Shown here: positions 39,741 through 52,205 of the stretch, piece by piece | Layout: the number at the start of each line of letters is the position of its first letter | Numbering within the stretch: position 1 is the first letter of the stretch | Notes under the pieces: model-generated | The model's input: only the letters and a program-made list of their open reading frames with translations | Told to the model about the DNA's origin: nothing | Database searches by the model: none | Made by a program: the position numbers and the translations under genes | From: Hippasteria phrygiana | Lineage: Eukaryota; Echinodermata; Asteroidea; Valvatida; Goniasteridae | Length of the DNA stretch: 64,000 bases | Direction: 5' to 3' | Assembly (NCBI GenBank): GCA_037893225.1 | Contig: JAZGUH010000442.1 | Coordinates: 1 to 64,000 of the forward strand

Positions 39741-41160
39741 CATGTAGCGCCAGATCTAAGCTATCCATACATGTCAAAATTACTGTATTTGGTTTATATT
39801 TCATGCAATTATGAATGAGTAAAGCGAGTCATACCCCAGGGAATTTGACAGGCATGGAGCAATAAATAGAAGGTAATATTCACACAGATGTTGGCCGGAA
39901 AGAAAATAAACATTGCGAGGTTTGAATTTTCTCCACAAGTGTTAACTCTAAGAAGCCGCCGATAATTGCAACATGTAGCGCCAGATCTAAGCTATCCATA
40001 CATGTCAAAATTACTGAATTTGGTTGATATTTCATGCAATTATGAATGAGTAAAGCAAGTCATACCCCAGGGAATTTGACAGGCATGGAGCAATAAATAG
40101 ACGGTAATATGTACACAGATGTTGGCCGGAAAGAAAATAAACATTGCGAGGTTTGAATTTTCTCCACAAGTGTTAACTCTAAGAAGCCGCCGATAATTGC
40201 AACATGTAGCGCCAGATCTAAGCTATCCATGCATGTCAAAATTACTGAATTTGGTTGATATTTCATGCAATTATGAATGAGTAAAGCAAGTCCATACCCC
40301 AGGGAATTTGACATGCATGGAGCAATAAATAGACGGTAACATGTACACAGATGTTGGCCGGAAAGAAAATAAACATTGCGAGGTTTGAATTTTCTCCACA
40401 AGTTTTAACTCTAAGAAGCCGCCGATGATTGCAACATGTAGCGCCAGATCTAAGCTATCCATACATGTCAAAATTACTGCATTTGGTTTATATTTCATGC
40501 AATTATGAATGAGTAAAGCAAGTCATACCCCAGGGAATTTGACAGGCATGGAGCAAAAAATAGATGGTAACATGCACACAGATGTTGGCCGGAAAGAAAA
40601 TAAACATTGCGAGGTTTGAATTTTCTCCACAAGTTTTAACTCTAAGAAGCCGCCGATGATTGCAACATGTAGCGCCAGATCTAAGCTATCCATACATGTC
40701 AAAATTACTGAATTTGGTTGATATTTCATGCAATTATGAATGAGTAAAGCAAGTCCATACCCCAGGGAATTTGACAGGCATGGAGCAATAAATAGAAGGT
40801 AATATGCACACAGATGTTGGCCGGAAAGAAAATATACATTGCGAGGTTTGAATTTTCTCCACAAGTTTTAACTCTAAGAAGCCGGCGATAATTGCAACAT
40901 GTAGCGCCAGATCTAAGCTATCCATACATGTCAAAATTACTGTATTTGGTTTATATTTCATGCAATTATGAATGAGTAAAGCAAGTCATACCCCAGGGAA
41001 TTTGACAGGCATGGAGCAATAAATAGAAGGTAATATTCACACAGATGTTGGCCGGAAAGAAAATAAACATTGCGAGGTTTGAATTTTCTCCACAAGTGTT
41101 AACTCTAAGAAGCCGCCGATAATTGCAACATGTAGCGCCAGATCTAAGCTATCCATAACA
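38205..41160 (+). repeat. Segment duplicated from 26.8-29.8 kb (offset 11,364 bp)
   Basis: About 13 successive monomers match 26,841-29,800 in type and order. The rare GCCGGCGATA change is shared (29,521 and 40,885), as is CCATGCATGTC (near 28,866 and 40,230). After about 41.16 kb one extra monomer is present relative to the other copy, so the nine-T unit sits 231 bp later. The region overlaps the third 3,480-bp HOR copy, which shows that HOR families share segments. Confidence 0.7.
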
Positions 41161-41681
41161 TGTCAAAATTACTGAAATTGGTTGATATTTCATGCAATTA
41201 TGAATGAGTAAAGCAAGTCATACCCCAGGGAATTTGACAGGCATGGAGCAAAAAATAGAAGGTAATATGCACACAGATGTTGGCCGGAAAGAAAATAAAC
41301 ATTGCGAGGTTTGAATTTTCTCCACAAGTTTTAACTCTAAGAAGCCGCCGATAATTGCAACATGTAGCGCCAGATCTAAGCTATCCATACATGTCAAAAT
41401 TACTGAATTTGGTTGATATTTCATGCAATTATGAATGAGTAAAGCAAGTCCATACCCTAGGGAATTTGACATGCATGGAGCAATAAATAGACGGTAACAG
41501 GTACACAGATGTTGGCCGGAAAGAAAATAAACATTGCGAGGTTTGAATTTTCTCCACAAGTTTTAACTCTAAGAAGCCGCCGATGATTGCAACATGTAGC
41601 GCCAGATCTAAGCTATCCATAACATGTCAAAATTACTGAATTAGATTTTTTTTTAATGCAATTATGAATGAGTAAAGCAAG

Positions 41682-44600
41682 TCATACCCCAGGGAATTTG
41701 ACAGGCATGGAGCAAAAAATAGAAGGTAATATGCACACAGATGTTGGCCGGAAAGAAAATAAACATTGCGAGGTTTGAATTTTCTCCACAAGTTTTAACT
41801 CTAAGAAGCCGCCGATAATTGCAACATGTAGCGCCAGATCTAAGCTATCCATACATGTCAAAATTACTGAATTTGGTTGATATTTCATGCAATTATGAAT
41901 GAGTAAAGCAAGTCCATACCCCAGGGAATTTGACATGCATGGAGCAATAAATAGAAGGTAACATGTACACAGATGTTGGCCGGAAAGAAAATAAAAATTG
42001 CGAGGTTTGAATTTTCTCCACAAGTTTTAACTCTAAGAAGCCGCCGATAATTGCAACATGTAGCGCCAGATCTAAGCTATCCATACATGTCAAAATTACT
42101 GAATTTGGTTGATATTTCATGCAATTATGAATGAGTAAAGCAAGTCCATACCCCAGGGAATTTGACAGGCATGGAGCAATAAATAGAAGGTAATATGCAC
42201 ACAGATGTTGGCCGGAAAGAAAATAAACATTGCGAGGTTTGAATTTTCTCCACAAGTGTTAACTCTAAGAAGCCGCCGATAATTGCAACATGTAGCGCCA
42301 GATCTAAGCTATCCATACATGTCAAAATTACTGAATTTGGTTGATATTTCATGCAATTATGAATGAGTAAAGCAAGTCCATACCCCAGGGAATTTGACAG
42401 GCATGGAGCAATAAATGGAAGGTAATATGCACACAGATGTTGGCCGGAAAGAAAATATACATTGCGAGGTTTGAATTTTCTCCACAAGTTTTAACTCTAA
42501 GAAGCCGCCGATAATTGCAACATGTAGCGCCAGATCTAAGCTATCCATACATGTCAAAATTACTGTATTTGGTTTATATTTCATGCAATTATGAATGAGT
42601 AAAGCAAGTCATACCCCAGGGAATTTGACAGGCATGGAGCAATAAATAGAAGGTAATATTCACACAGATGTTGGCCGGAAAGAAAATAAACATTGCGAGG
42701 TTTGAATTTTCTCCACAAGTGTTAACTCTAAGAAGCCGCCGATAATTGCAACATGTAGCGCCAGATCTAAGCTATCCATACATGTCAAAATTACTGAATT
42801 TGGTTGATATTTCATGCAATTATGAATGAGTAAAGCAAGTCATACCCCAGGGAATTTGACAGGCATGGAGCAATAAATAGACGGTAATATGTACACAGAT
42901 GTTGGCCGGAAAGAAAATAAACATTGCGAGGTTTGAATTTTCTCCACAAGTGTTAACTCTAAGAAGCCGCCGATAATTGCAACATGTAGCGCCAGATCTA
43001 AGCTATCCATACATGTCAAAATTACTGAATTTGGTTGATATTTCATGCAATTATGAATGAGTAAAGCAAGTCCATACCCCAGGGAATTTGACATGCATGG
43101 AGCAATAAATAGACGGTAACATGTACACAGATGTTGGCCGGAAAGAAAATAAACATTGCGAGGTTTGAATTTTCTCCACAAGTTTTAACTCTAAGAAGCC
43201 GCCGATGATTGCAACATGTAGCGCCAGATCTAAGCTATCCATACATGTCAAAATTACTGCATTTGGTTGATATTTCATGCAATTATGAATGAGTAAAGCA
43301 AGTCATACCCCAGGGAATTTGACAGGCATGGAGCAAAAAATAGATGGTAACATGCACACAGATGTTGGCCGGAAAGAAAATAAACATTGCGAGGTTTGAA
43401 TTTTCTCCACAAGTTTTAACTCTAAGAAGCCGCCGATGATTGCAACATGTAGCGCCAGATCTAAGCTATCCATACATGTCAAAATTACTGAATTTGGTTG
43501 ATATTTTATGCAATTATGAATGAGTAAAGCAAGTCCATACCCCAGGGAATTTGACAGGCATGGAGCAATAAATAGAAGGTAATATGCACACAGATGTTGG
43601 CCGGAAAGAAAATATACATTGCGAGGTTTGAATTTTCTCCACAAGTTTTAACTCTAAGAAGCCGCCGATAATTGCAACATGTAGCGCCAGATCTAAGCTA
43701 TCCATACATGTCAAAATTACTGTATTTGGTTTATATTTCATGCAATTATGAATGAGTAAAGCAAGTCATACCCCAGGGAATTTGACAGGCATGGAGCAAT
43801 AAATAGAAGGTAATATTCACACAGATGTTGGCCGGAAAGAAAATAAACATTGCGAGGTTTGAATTTTCTCCACAAGTGTTAACTCTAAGAAGCCGCCGAT
43901 AATTGCAACATGTAGCGCCAGATCTAAGCTATCCATAACATGTCAAAATTACTGAATTTGGTTGATATTTCATGCAATTATGAATGAGTAAAGCAAGTCA
44001 TACCCCAGGGAATTTGACAGGCATGGAGCTAAAAATAGAAGGTAATATGCACACAGATGTTGGCCGGAAAGAAAATAAACATTGCGAGGTTTGAATTTTC
44101 TCCACAAGTTTTAACTCTAAGAAGCCGCCGATGATTGCAACATGTAGCGCCAGATCTAAGCTATCCATAACATGTCAAAATTACTGAATTAGATTTTTTT
44201 TTAATGCAATTATGAATGAGTAAAGCAAGTCATACCCCAGGGAATTTGACAGGCATGGAGCAAAAAATAGAAGGTAATATGCACACAGATGTTGGCCGGA
44301 AAGAAAATAAACATTGCGAGGTTTGAATTTTCTCCACAAGTTTTAACTCTAAGAAGCCGCCGATAATTGCAACATGTAGCGCCAGATCTAAGCTATCCAT
44401 ACATGTCAAAATTACTGAATTTGGTTGATATTTCATGCAATTATGAATGAGTAAAGCAAGTCCATACCCCAGGGAATTTGACATGCATGGAGCAATAAAT
44501 AGAAGGTAACATGTACACAGATGTTGGCCGGAAAGAAAATAAAAATTGCGAGGTTTGAATTTTCTCCACAAGTTTTAACTCTAAGAAGCCGCCGATAATT

Positions 44601-45387
44601 GCAACATGTAGCGCCAGATCTAAGCTATCCATACATGTCAAAATTACTGAATTTGGTTGATATTTCATGCAATTATGAATGAGTAAAGCAAGTCCATACC
44701 CCAGGGAATTTGACATGCATGGAGCAATAAATAGACGGTAACATGTACACAGATGTTGGCCGGAAAGAAAATAAACATTGCGAGGTTTGAATTTTCTCCA
44801 CAAGTTTTAACTCTAAGAAGCCGCCGATGATTGCAACATGTAGCGCCAGATCTAAGCTATCCATACATGTCAAAATTACTGAATTTGGTTGATATTTCAT
44901 GCAATTATGAATGAGTAAAGCAAGTCCATACCCCAGGGAATTTGACAGGCATGGAGCAATAAATAGAAGGTAATATGCACACAGATGTTGGCCGGAAAGA
45001 AAATATACATTGCGAGGTTTGAATTTTCTCCACAAGTTTTAACTCTAAGAAGCCGCCGATAATTGCAACATGTAGCGCCAGATCTAAGCTATCCATACAT
45101 GTCAAAATTACTGTATTTGGTTTATATTTCATGCAATTATGAATGAGTAAAGCAAGTCATACCCCAGGGAATTTGACAGGCATGGAGCAATAAATAGAAG
45201 GTAATATTCACACAGATGTTGGCCGGAAAGAAAATAAACATTGCGAGGTTTGAATTTTCTCCACAAGTGTTAACTCTAAGAAGCCGCCGATAATTGCAAC
45301 ATGTAGCGCCAGATCTAAGCTATCCATACATGTCAAAATTACTGAATTTGGTTGATATTTCATGCAATTATGAATGAGTAAAGCAAG
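41682..45387 (+). repeat. 11-monomer (2,548-bp) higher-order repeat, one copy plus partial second
   Basis: The nine-T units at 41,646 and 44,194 are 2,548 bp apart. The units after them recur at that offset from 41,682 to about 42,900. The composition differs from the 17.6-22.7 kb HOR of the same length: the CATGCAGTTATG units are absent and TAATATTCACAC and GATGGTAACATGC units are present. A private GGAGCTAAAAATAG occurs near 44,028, and AATGGAAGG near 42,415. Confidence 0.7.
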
Positions 45388-46777
45388 TCATACCCCAGGG
45401 AATTTGACAGGCATGGAGCAATAAATAGACGGTAATATGTACACAGATGTTGGCCGGAAAGAAAATAAACATTGCGAGGTTTGAATTTTCTCCACAAGTT
45501 TTAACTCTAAGAAGCCGCCGATGATTGCAACATGTAGCGCCAGATCTAAGCTATCCATACATGTCAAAATTACTGCATTTGGTTGATATTTCATGCAATT
45601 ATGAATGAATAAAGCAAGTCCATACCCCAGGGAATTTGACATGCATGAAGCAATAAATAGACGGTAATATGTACACAGATGTTGGCCGGAAAGAAAATAA
45701 ACATTGCGAGGTTTGAATTTTCTCCACAAGTGTTAACTCTAAGAAGCCGCCGATAATGGCAACATGTAGCGCCAGATCTAAGCTATCCATACATGTCAAA
45801 ATTACTGAATTTGGTTGATATTTCATGCAATTATGAATGAGTAAAGCAAGTCCATACCCCAGGGAATTTGACATGCATGGAGCAATAAATAGACGGTAAC
45901 AGGTACACAGATGTTGGCCGGAAAGAAAATAAACATTGCGAGGTTTGAATTTTCTCCACAAGTTTTAACTCTAAGAAGCCGCCGATGATTGCAACATGTA
46001 GCGCCAGATCTAAGCTATCCATACATTTCAAAATTACTGCATTTGGTTGATATTTCATGCAATTATGAATGAGTAAAGCAAGTCATACCCAAGGGAATTT
46101 GACATGCATGGAGCAATAAATAGACGGTAACATGTACACAGATGTTGGCCGGAAAGAAAATAAACATTGCGAGGTTTGAATTTTCTCCACAAGTTTTAAC
46201 TCTAAGAAGCCGCCGATGATTGCAACATGTAGCGCCAGATCTAAGCTATCCATACATGTCAAAATTACTGCATTTGGTTGATATTTCATGCAATTATGAA
46301 TGAATAAAGCAAGTCCATACCCCAGGGAATTTGACATGCATGAAGCAATAAATAGACGGTAATATGTACACAGATGTTGGCCGGAAAGAAAATAAACATT
46401 GCGAGGTTTGAATTTTCTCCACAAGTGTTAACTCTAAGAAGCCGCCGATAATTGCAACATGTAGCGCCAGATCTAAGCTATCCATACATGTCAAAATTAC
46501 TGAATTTGGTTGATATTTCATGCAATTATGAATGAGTAAAGCAAGTCCATACCCCAGGGAATTTGACATGCATGGAGCAATAAATAGACGGTAACAGGTA
46601 CACAGATGTTGGCCGGAAAGAAAATAAACATTGCGAGGTTTGAATTTTCTCCACAAGTTTTAACTCTAAGAAGCCGCCGATGATTGCAACATGTAGCGCC
46701 AGATCTAAGCTATCCATACATGTCAAAATTACTGCATTTGGTTTATATTTCATGCAATTATGAATGAGTAAAGCAAG
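45388..46777 (+). repeat. Island of domain-I monomers, 44,262 bp from its match
   Basis: Units with GACATGCATGAAGC return here (45,638 and 46,333), as does TAATGGCAA (near 45,757), for the first time since about 9.3 kb. Two otherwise rare changes are shared with 1.5-2.4 kb at exactly 44,262 bp: CATACATTTCAAA (T at 1,765 and 46,027) and CATACCCAAGGG (A at 1,829 and 46,091). Flanking units are of domain-II type on the left and domain-III type on the right, so this is a transferred or surviving fragment. Confidence 0.8.
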
Positions 46778-46988
46778 TCATACCCCAGGGAATTTGACAG
46801 GCATGGAGCAATAAATAGAAGGTAATATGCACACAGATGTTGGCCGGAAAGAAAATAAACATTGCGAGGTTTGAATTTTCTCCACAAGTTTTAACTCTAA
46901 GAAGCCGCCGATAATTGCAACATGTAGCGCCAGATCTAAGCTATCCATACATGTCAAAATTACTGAATTTGGTTGATATTTCATGCAA

Positions 46989-47582
46989 TTATGAATGAGT
47001 AAAGCAAGTCCATACCCCAGGGAATTTGACATGCATGGAGCAATAAATAGACGGTAACATGTACACAGATGTTGGCCGGAAAGAAAATAAAAATTGCGAG
47101 GTTTGAATTTTCTCCACAAGTTTTAACTCTAAGAAGCCGCCGATAATTGCAACATGTAGCGCCAGATCTAAGCTATCCGTACATGTCAAAATTACTGAAT
47201 TTGGTTGATATTTCATGCAATTATGAATGAGTAAAGCAAGTCCATACCCCAGGGAATTTGACAGGCATGGAGCAATAAATAGAAGGTAATAGCACACAGA
47301 TGTTGGCCGGAAAGAAAATAAACATTGCGAGGTTTGAATTTTCTCCACAAGTTTTAACTCTAAGAAGCCGCCGATAATTGCAACATGTAGCGCCAGATCT
47401 AAGCTATCCATACATGTCAAAATTACTGAATTTGGTTGATATTTCATGCAATTATGAATGAGTAAAGCAAGTCCATACCCCAGGGAATTTGACATGCATG
47501 GAGCAATAAATAGACGGTAACATGTACACAGATGTTGGCCGGAAAGAAAATAAACATTGCGAGGTTTGAATTTTCTCCACAA
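46989..47582 (+). repeat. Units with a one-base deletion (TAATAGCAC) giving the longest chance open frame
   Basis: A unit reads GGTAATAGCACAC near 47,290 in place of GGTAATATGCACAC. The lost base shifts the minus-strand frame, so that 197 codons stay open from 47,582 down to 46,989. The product would be one satellite translation joined to another. There is no start context, composition or conservation to suggest a gene, and other units close within about 1.6 monomers. It is recorded only because it is the longest open frame in the window. Confidence 0.8.
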
Positions 47583-49200
47583 GTTTTAACTCTAAGAAGC
47601 CGCCGATGATTGCAACATGTAGCGCCAGATCTAAGCTATCCATACATGTCAAAATTACTGCATTTGGTTGATATTTCATGCAGTTATGAATGAATAAAGC
47701 AAGTCCATACCCCAGGGAATTTGACATGTATGGAGCAATAAATAGACGGTAATATGTACACAGATGTTGGCCGGAAAGAAAATAAACATTGCGAGGTTTG
47801 AATTTTCTCCACAAGTTTTAACTCTAAGAAGCCGCCGATGATTGCAACATGTAGCGCCAGATTTAAGCTATCCATACATGTCAAAATTACTGAATTTGGT
47901 TGATATTTCATGCAATTATGAATGAGTAAAGCAAGTCATACCCCAGGCAATTTGACATGCATGGAGCAATAAATAGACGGTAACATGTACACAGATGTTG
48001 GCCGGAAAGAAAATAAACATTGCGAGGTTTGAATTTTCTCCACAAGTTTTAACTCTAAGAAGCCGCCGATGATTGCAACATGTAGCGCCAGATCTAAGCT
48101 ATCCATACATGTCAAAATTACTGAATTTGGTTGATATTTCATGCAATTATGAATGAGTAAAGCAAGTCATACCCCAGGGAATTTGACAGGCATGGAGCAA
48201 TAAATAGAAGGTAATATGCACACAGATGTTGGCCGGAAAGAAAATAAACATTGCGAGGTTTGAATTTTCTTAACAAGTTTTAACTCTAAGAAGCCGCCGA
48301 TAATTGCAACATGTAGCGCCAGATCTAAGCTATCCATACATGTCAAAATTACTGTATTTGGTTTATATTTCATGCAATTATGAATGAGTAAAGCAAGTCA
48401 TACCCCAGGGAATTTGACAGGCATGGAGCAATAAATAGAAGGTAATATTCACACAGATGTTGGCCGGAAAGAAAATAAACATTGCGAGGTTTGAATTTTC
48501 TCCACAAGTTTTAACTCTAAGAAGCCGCCGATAATTGCAACATGTAGCGCCAGATCAAAGCTATCCATACATGTCAAAATTACTGAATTTGGTTGATATT
48601 TCATGCAATTATGAATGAGTAAAGCAAGTCCATACCCCAGGGAATTTGACATGCATGGAGCAATAAATAGACGGTAACAGGTACACAGATGTTGGCCGGA
48701 AAGAAAATAAACATTGCGAGGTTTGAATTTTCTCCACAAGTTTTAACTCTAAGAAGCCGCCGATGATTGCAACATGTAGCGCCAGATCTAAGCTATCCAT
48801 ACATGTCAAAATTACTGCATTTGGTTTATATTTCATGCAATTATGAATGAGTAAAGCAAGTCATACCCCAGGGAATTTGACAGGCATGGAGCAATAAATA
48901 GAAGGTAATATGCACACAGATGTTGGCCGGAAAGAAAATAAACATTGCGAGGTTTGAATTTTCTCCACAAGTTTTAACTCTAAGAAGCCGCCGATAATTG
49001 CAACATGTAGCGCCAGATCTAAGCTATCCATACATGTCAAAATTACTGAATTTGGTTGATATTTCATGCAATTATGAATGAGTAAAGCAAGTCCATACCC
49101 CAGGGAATTTGACATGCATGGAGCAATAAATAGACGGTAACATGTACACAGATGTTGGCCGGAAAGAAAATAAAAATTGCGAGGTTTGAATTTTCTCCAC
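47452..49200 (+). repeat. Segment repeated at 53.9-55.7 kb (offset 6,485 bp)
   Basis: Eight unit types in order match 53,937-55,690 at 6,485 bp (28 monomers). They include the CATGCAGTTATG unit, the GGCAATTTGAC unit, TTCTTAACAAG (near 48,269 and 54,754) and TAATATTCACAC. Differences such as AGATTTAAGC at 47,863 and AGATCAAAGC at 48,557 are private to this copy relative to 53.9 kb. Confidence 0.7.
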
Positions 49201-52200
49201 AAGTTTTAACTCTAAGAAGCCGCCGATAATTGCAACATGTAGCGCCAGATCTAAGCTATCCATACATGTCAAAATTACTGCATTTGGTTGATATTTCATG
49301 CAATTATGAATGAGTAAAGCAAGTCCATACCCCAGGGAATTTGACATGTATGGAGCAATAAATAGAAGGTAATATGCACACAGATGTTGGCCGGAAAGAA
49401 AATAAACATTGCGAGGTTTGAATTTTCTCCACAAGTTTTAACTCTAAGAAGCCGCCGATGATTGCAACATGTAGCGCCAGATTTAAGCTATCCATACATG
49501 TCAAAATTACTGAATTTGGTTGATATTTCATGCAATTATGAATGAGTAAAGCAAGTCATACCCCAGGCAATTTGACATGCATGGAGCAATAAATAGACGT
49601 TAACATGTACACAGATGTTGGCCGGAAAGAAAATAAACATTGCGAGGTTTGAATTTTCTCCACAAGTTTTAACTCTAAGAAGCCGCCGATAATTGCAACA
49701 TGTAGCGCCAGATCTAAGCTATCCATACATGTCAAAATTACTGAATTTGGTTGATATTTCATGCAATTATGAATGAGTAAAGCAAGTCCATACCCCAGGG
49801 AATTTGACATGCATGGAGCAATAAATAGACGGTAACAGGTACACAGATGTTGGCCGGAAAGAAAATAAACATTGCGAGGTTTGAATTTTCTCAACAAGTT
49901 TTAACTCTAAGAATCCGCCGATAATTGCAACATGTAGCGCCAGATCTAAGCTATCCATACATGTCAAAATTACTGTATTTGGTTTATATTTCATGCAATT
50001 ATGAATGAGTAAAGCAAGTCATAGCCTAGGGAATTTGACATGCATGGAGCAATAAATAGACGGTAACATGTACACAGATGTTGGCCGGAAAGAAAATAAA
50101 CATTGCGAGGTTTGAATTTTCTCCACAAGTTTTAACTCTAAGAAGCCGCCGATAATTGCAACATGTAGCGCCAGATCTAAGCTATCCATACATGTCAAAA
50201 TTACTGAATTTGGTTTATATTTCATGCAATTATGAATGAGTAAAGCAAGTCATACACTAGGGAATTTGACATGCATGGAGCAATAAATAGACGGTAACAT
50301 GTACACAGATGTTGGCCGGAAAGAAAATAAACATTGCGAGGTTTGAATTTTCTCCACAAGTTTTAACTCTAAGAAGCCGCCGATAATTGCAACATGTAGC
50401 GCCAGATCTAAGCTATCCATACATGTCAAAATTACTGAATTTGGTTGATATTTCATGCAATTATGAATGAGTAAAGCAAGTCCATACCCCAGGGAATTTG
50501 ACAGGCATGGAGCAATAAATAGAAGGTAATATGCACACAGATGTTGGCCGGAAAGAAAATAAACATTGCGAGGTTTGAATTTTCTCCACAAGTTTTAACT
50601 CTAAGAAGCCGCCGATAATTGCAACATGTAGCGCCAGATCTAAGCTATCCATACATGTCAAAATTACTGAATTTGGTTGATATTTCATGCAATTATGAAT
50701 GAGTAAAGCAAGTCCATACCCCAGGGAATTTGACATGCATGGAGCAATAAATAGACGGTAACATGTACACAGATGTTGGCCGGAAAGAAAATAAAAATTG
50801 CGAGGTTTGAATTTTCTCCACAAGTTTTAACTCTAAGAAGCCGCCGATAATTGCAACATGTAGCGCCAGATCTAAGCTATCCATACATGTCAAAATTACT
50901 GCATTTGGTTGATATTTCATGCAATTATGAATGAGTAAAGCAAGTCCATACCCCAGGGAATTTGACATGTATGGAGCAATAAATAGAAGGTAATATGCAC
51001 ACAGATGTTGGCCGGAAAGAAAATAAACATTGCGAGGTTTGAATTTTCTCCACAAGTTTTAACTCTAAGAAGCCGCCGATGATTGCAACATGTAGCGCCA
51101 GATTTAAGCTATCCATACATGTCAAAATTACTGAATTTGGTTGATATTTCATGCAATTATGAATGAGTAAAGCAAGTCATACCCCAGGCAATTTGACATG
51201 CATGGAGCAATAAATAGACGTTAACATGTACACAGATGTTGGCCGGAAAGAAAATAAACATTGCGAGGTTTGAATTTTCTCCACAAGTTTTAACTCTAAG
51301 AAGCCGCCGATAATTGCAACATGTAGCGCCAGATCTAAGCTATCCATACATGTCAAAATTACTGAATTTGGTTGATATTTCATGCAATTATGAATGAGTA
51401 AAGCAAGTCCATACCCCAGGGAATTTGACATGCATGGAGCAATAAATAGACGGTAACAGGTACACAGATGTTGGCCGGAAAGAAAATAAACATTGCGAGG
51501 TTTGAATTTTCTCAACAAGTTTTAACTCTAAGAATCCGCCGATAATTGCAACATGTAGCGCCAGATCTAAGCTATCCATACATGTCAAAATTACTGTATT
51601 TGGTTTATATTTCATGCAATTATGAATGAGTAAAGCAAGTCATAGCCTAGGGAATTTGACATGCATGGAGCAATAAATAGACGGTAACATGTACACAGAT
51701 GTTGGCCGGAAAGAAAATAAACATTGCGAGGTTTGAATTTTCTCCACAAGTTTTAACTCTAAGAAGCCGCCGATAATTGCAACATGTAGCGCCAGATCTA
51801 AGCTATCCATACATGTCAAAATTACTGAATTTGGTTTATATTTCATGCAATTATGAATGAGTAAAGCAAGTCATACACTAGGGAATTTGACATGCATGGA
51901 GCAATAAATAGACGGTAACATGTACACAGATGTTGGCCGGAAAGAAAATAAACATTGCGAGGTTTGAATTTTCTCCACAAGTTTTAACTCTAAGAAGCCG
52001 CCGATAATTGCAACATGTAGCGCCAGATCTAAGCTATCCATACATGTCAAAATTACTGAATTTGGTTGATATTTCATGCAATTATGAATGAGTAAAGCAA
52101 GTCCATACCCCAGGGAATTTGACAGGCATGGAGCAATAAATAGAAGGTAATATGCACACAGATGTTGGCCGGAAAGAAAATAAACATTGCGAGGTTTGAA

Positions 52201-52205
52201 TTTTC
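49072..52205 (+). repeat. 7-monomer (1,621-bp) higher-order repeat, two copies
   Basis: The copies are 49,072-50,692 and 50,693 to about 52,205. Private variants recur at 1,621 bp: AGATTTAAGC (49,483 and 51,104), GACGTTAAC, TTCTCAACAAG with GAATCCGCC, CATAGCCTAGGG and CATACACTAGGG. The match ends where TTCTTAACAAG (near 52,205) replaces TTCTCCACAAG. A third partial copy lies at 59,958-61,480 (offset 9,265 bp from the second; AGATTTAAGC at 60,369). Confidence 0.8.

Larger units (their letters stand above)
16148..44202 (+). repeat. Ten monomers with a nine-T substitution (variant marker family)
   Basis: In these units the 13 bases TGGTTGATATTTC before ATGCAATTATG are replaced by 13 bases containing a run of nine T, without any length change. 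T runs lie at 16,148-16,156, 17,539-17,547, 20,087-20,095, 22,635-22,643, 25,648-25,656, 30,051-30,059, 33,531-33,539, 37,011-37,019, 41,646-41,654 and 44,194-44,202. Spacings are 1,391, 2,548, 2,548, 3,013, 4,403, 3,480, 3,480, 4,635 and 2,548 bp, which correspond to 6, 11, 11, 13, 19, 15, 15, 20 and 11 monomers. All are also 233-bp extra-A units. Two (GAATTC at 22,627 and 25,640) share an additional A-to-C change. One origin followed by spread with the HORs is the simplest reading. Confidence 0.85.
9693..45387 (+). repeat. Domain II: array segment with 233-bp units and nine-T units
   Basis: From about 9.69 kb the unit types change. Units with CCATAACATGTC (one extra A, 233 bp) appear from 11,947 to about 44,170 and I saw none outside this domain. 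Ten units carrying a nine-T tract also lie here only. Other frequent types have TAATATTCACAC, TAACATATACAC, TAACATTTACAC and GCAAAAAATAG. The first four monomers (9,693-10,630) match 18,038-18,975 at an offset of 8,345 bp, or 36 monomers. The domain is a mosaic of the HOR blocks listed separately below. Confidence 0.75.

Noticed and set aside
16141..44202. Nine-T tracts as transposon or retroposon insertion tails, or intrinsic terminators
   Set aside because: The tract replaces an equal number of bases with no target-site duplication and no inserted sequence, and no GC-rich hairpin precedes it.
46989..47582. A 197-codon minus-strand open frame, the longest in the window
   Set aside because: It arises from a one-base deletion near 47,290 that restores frame across neighbouring units; the translation is the same satellite twice.
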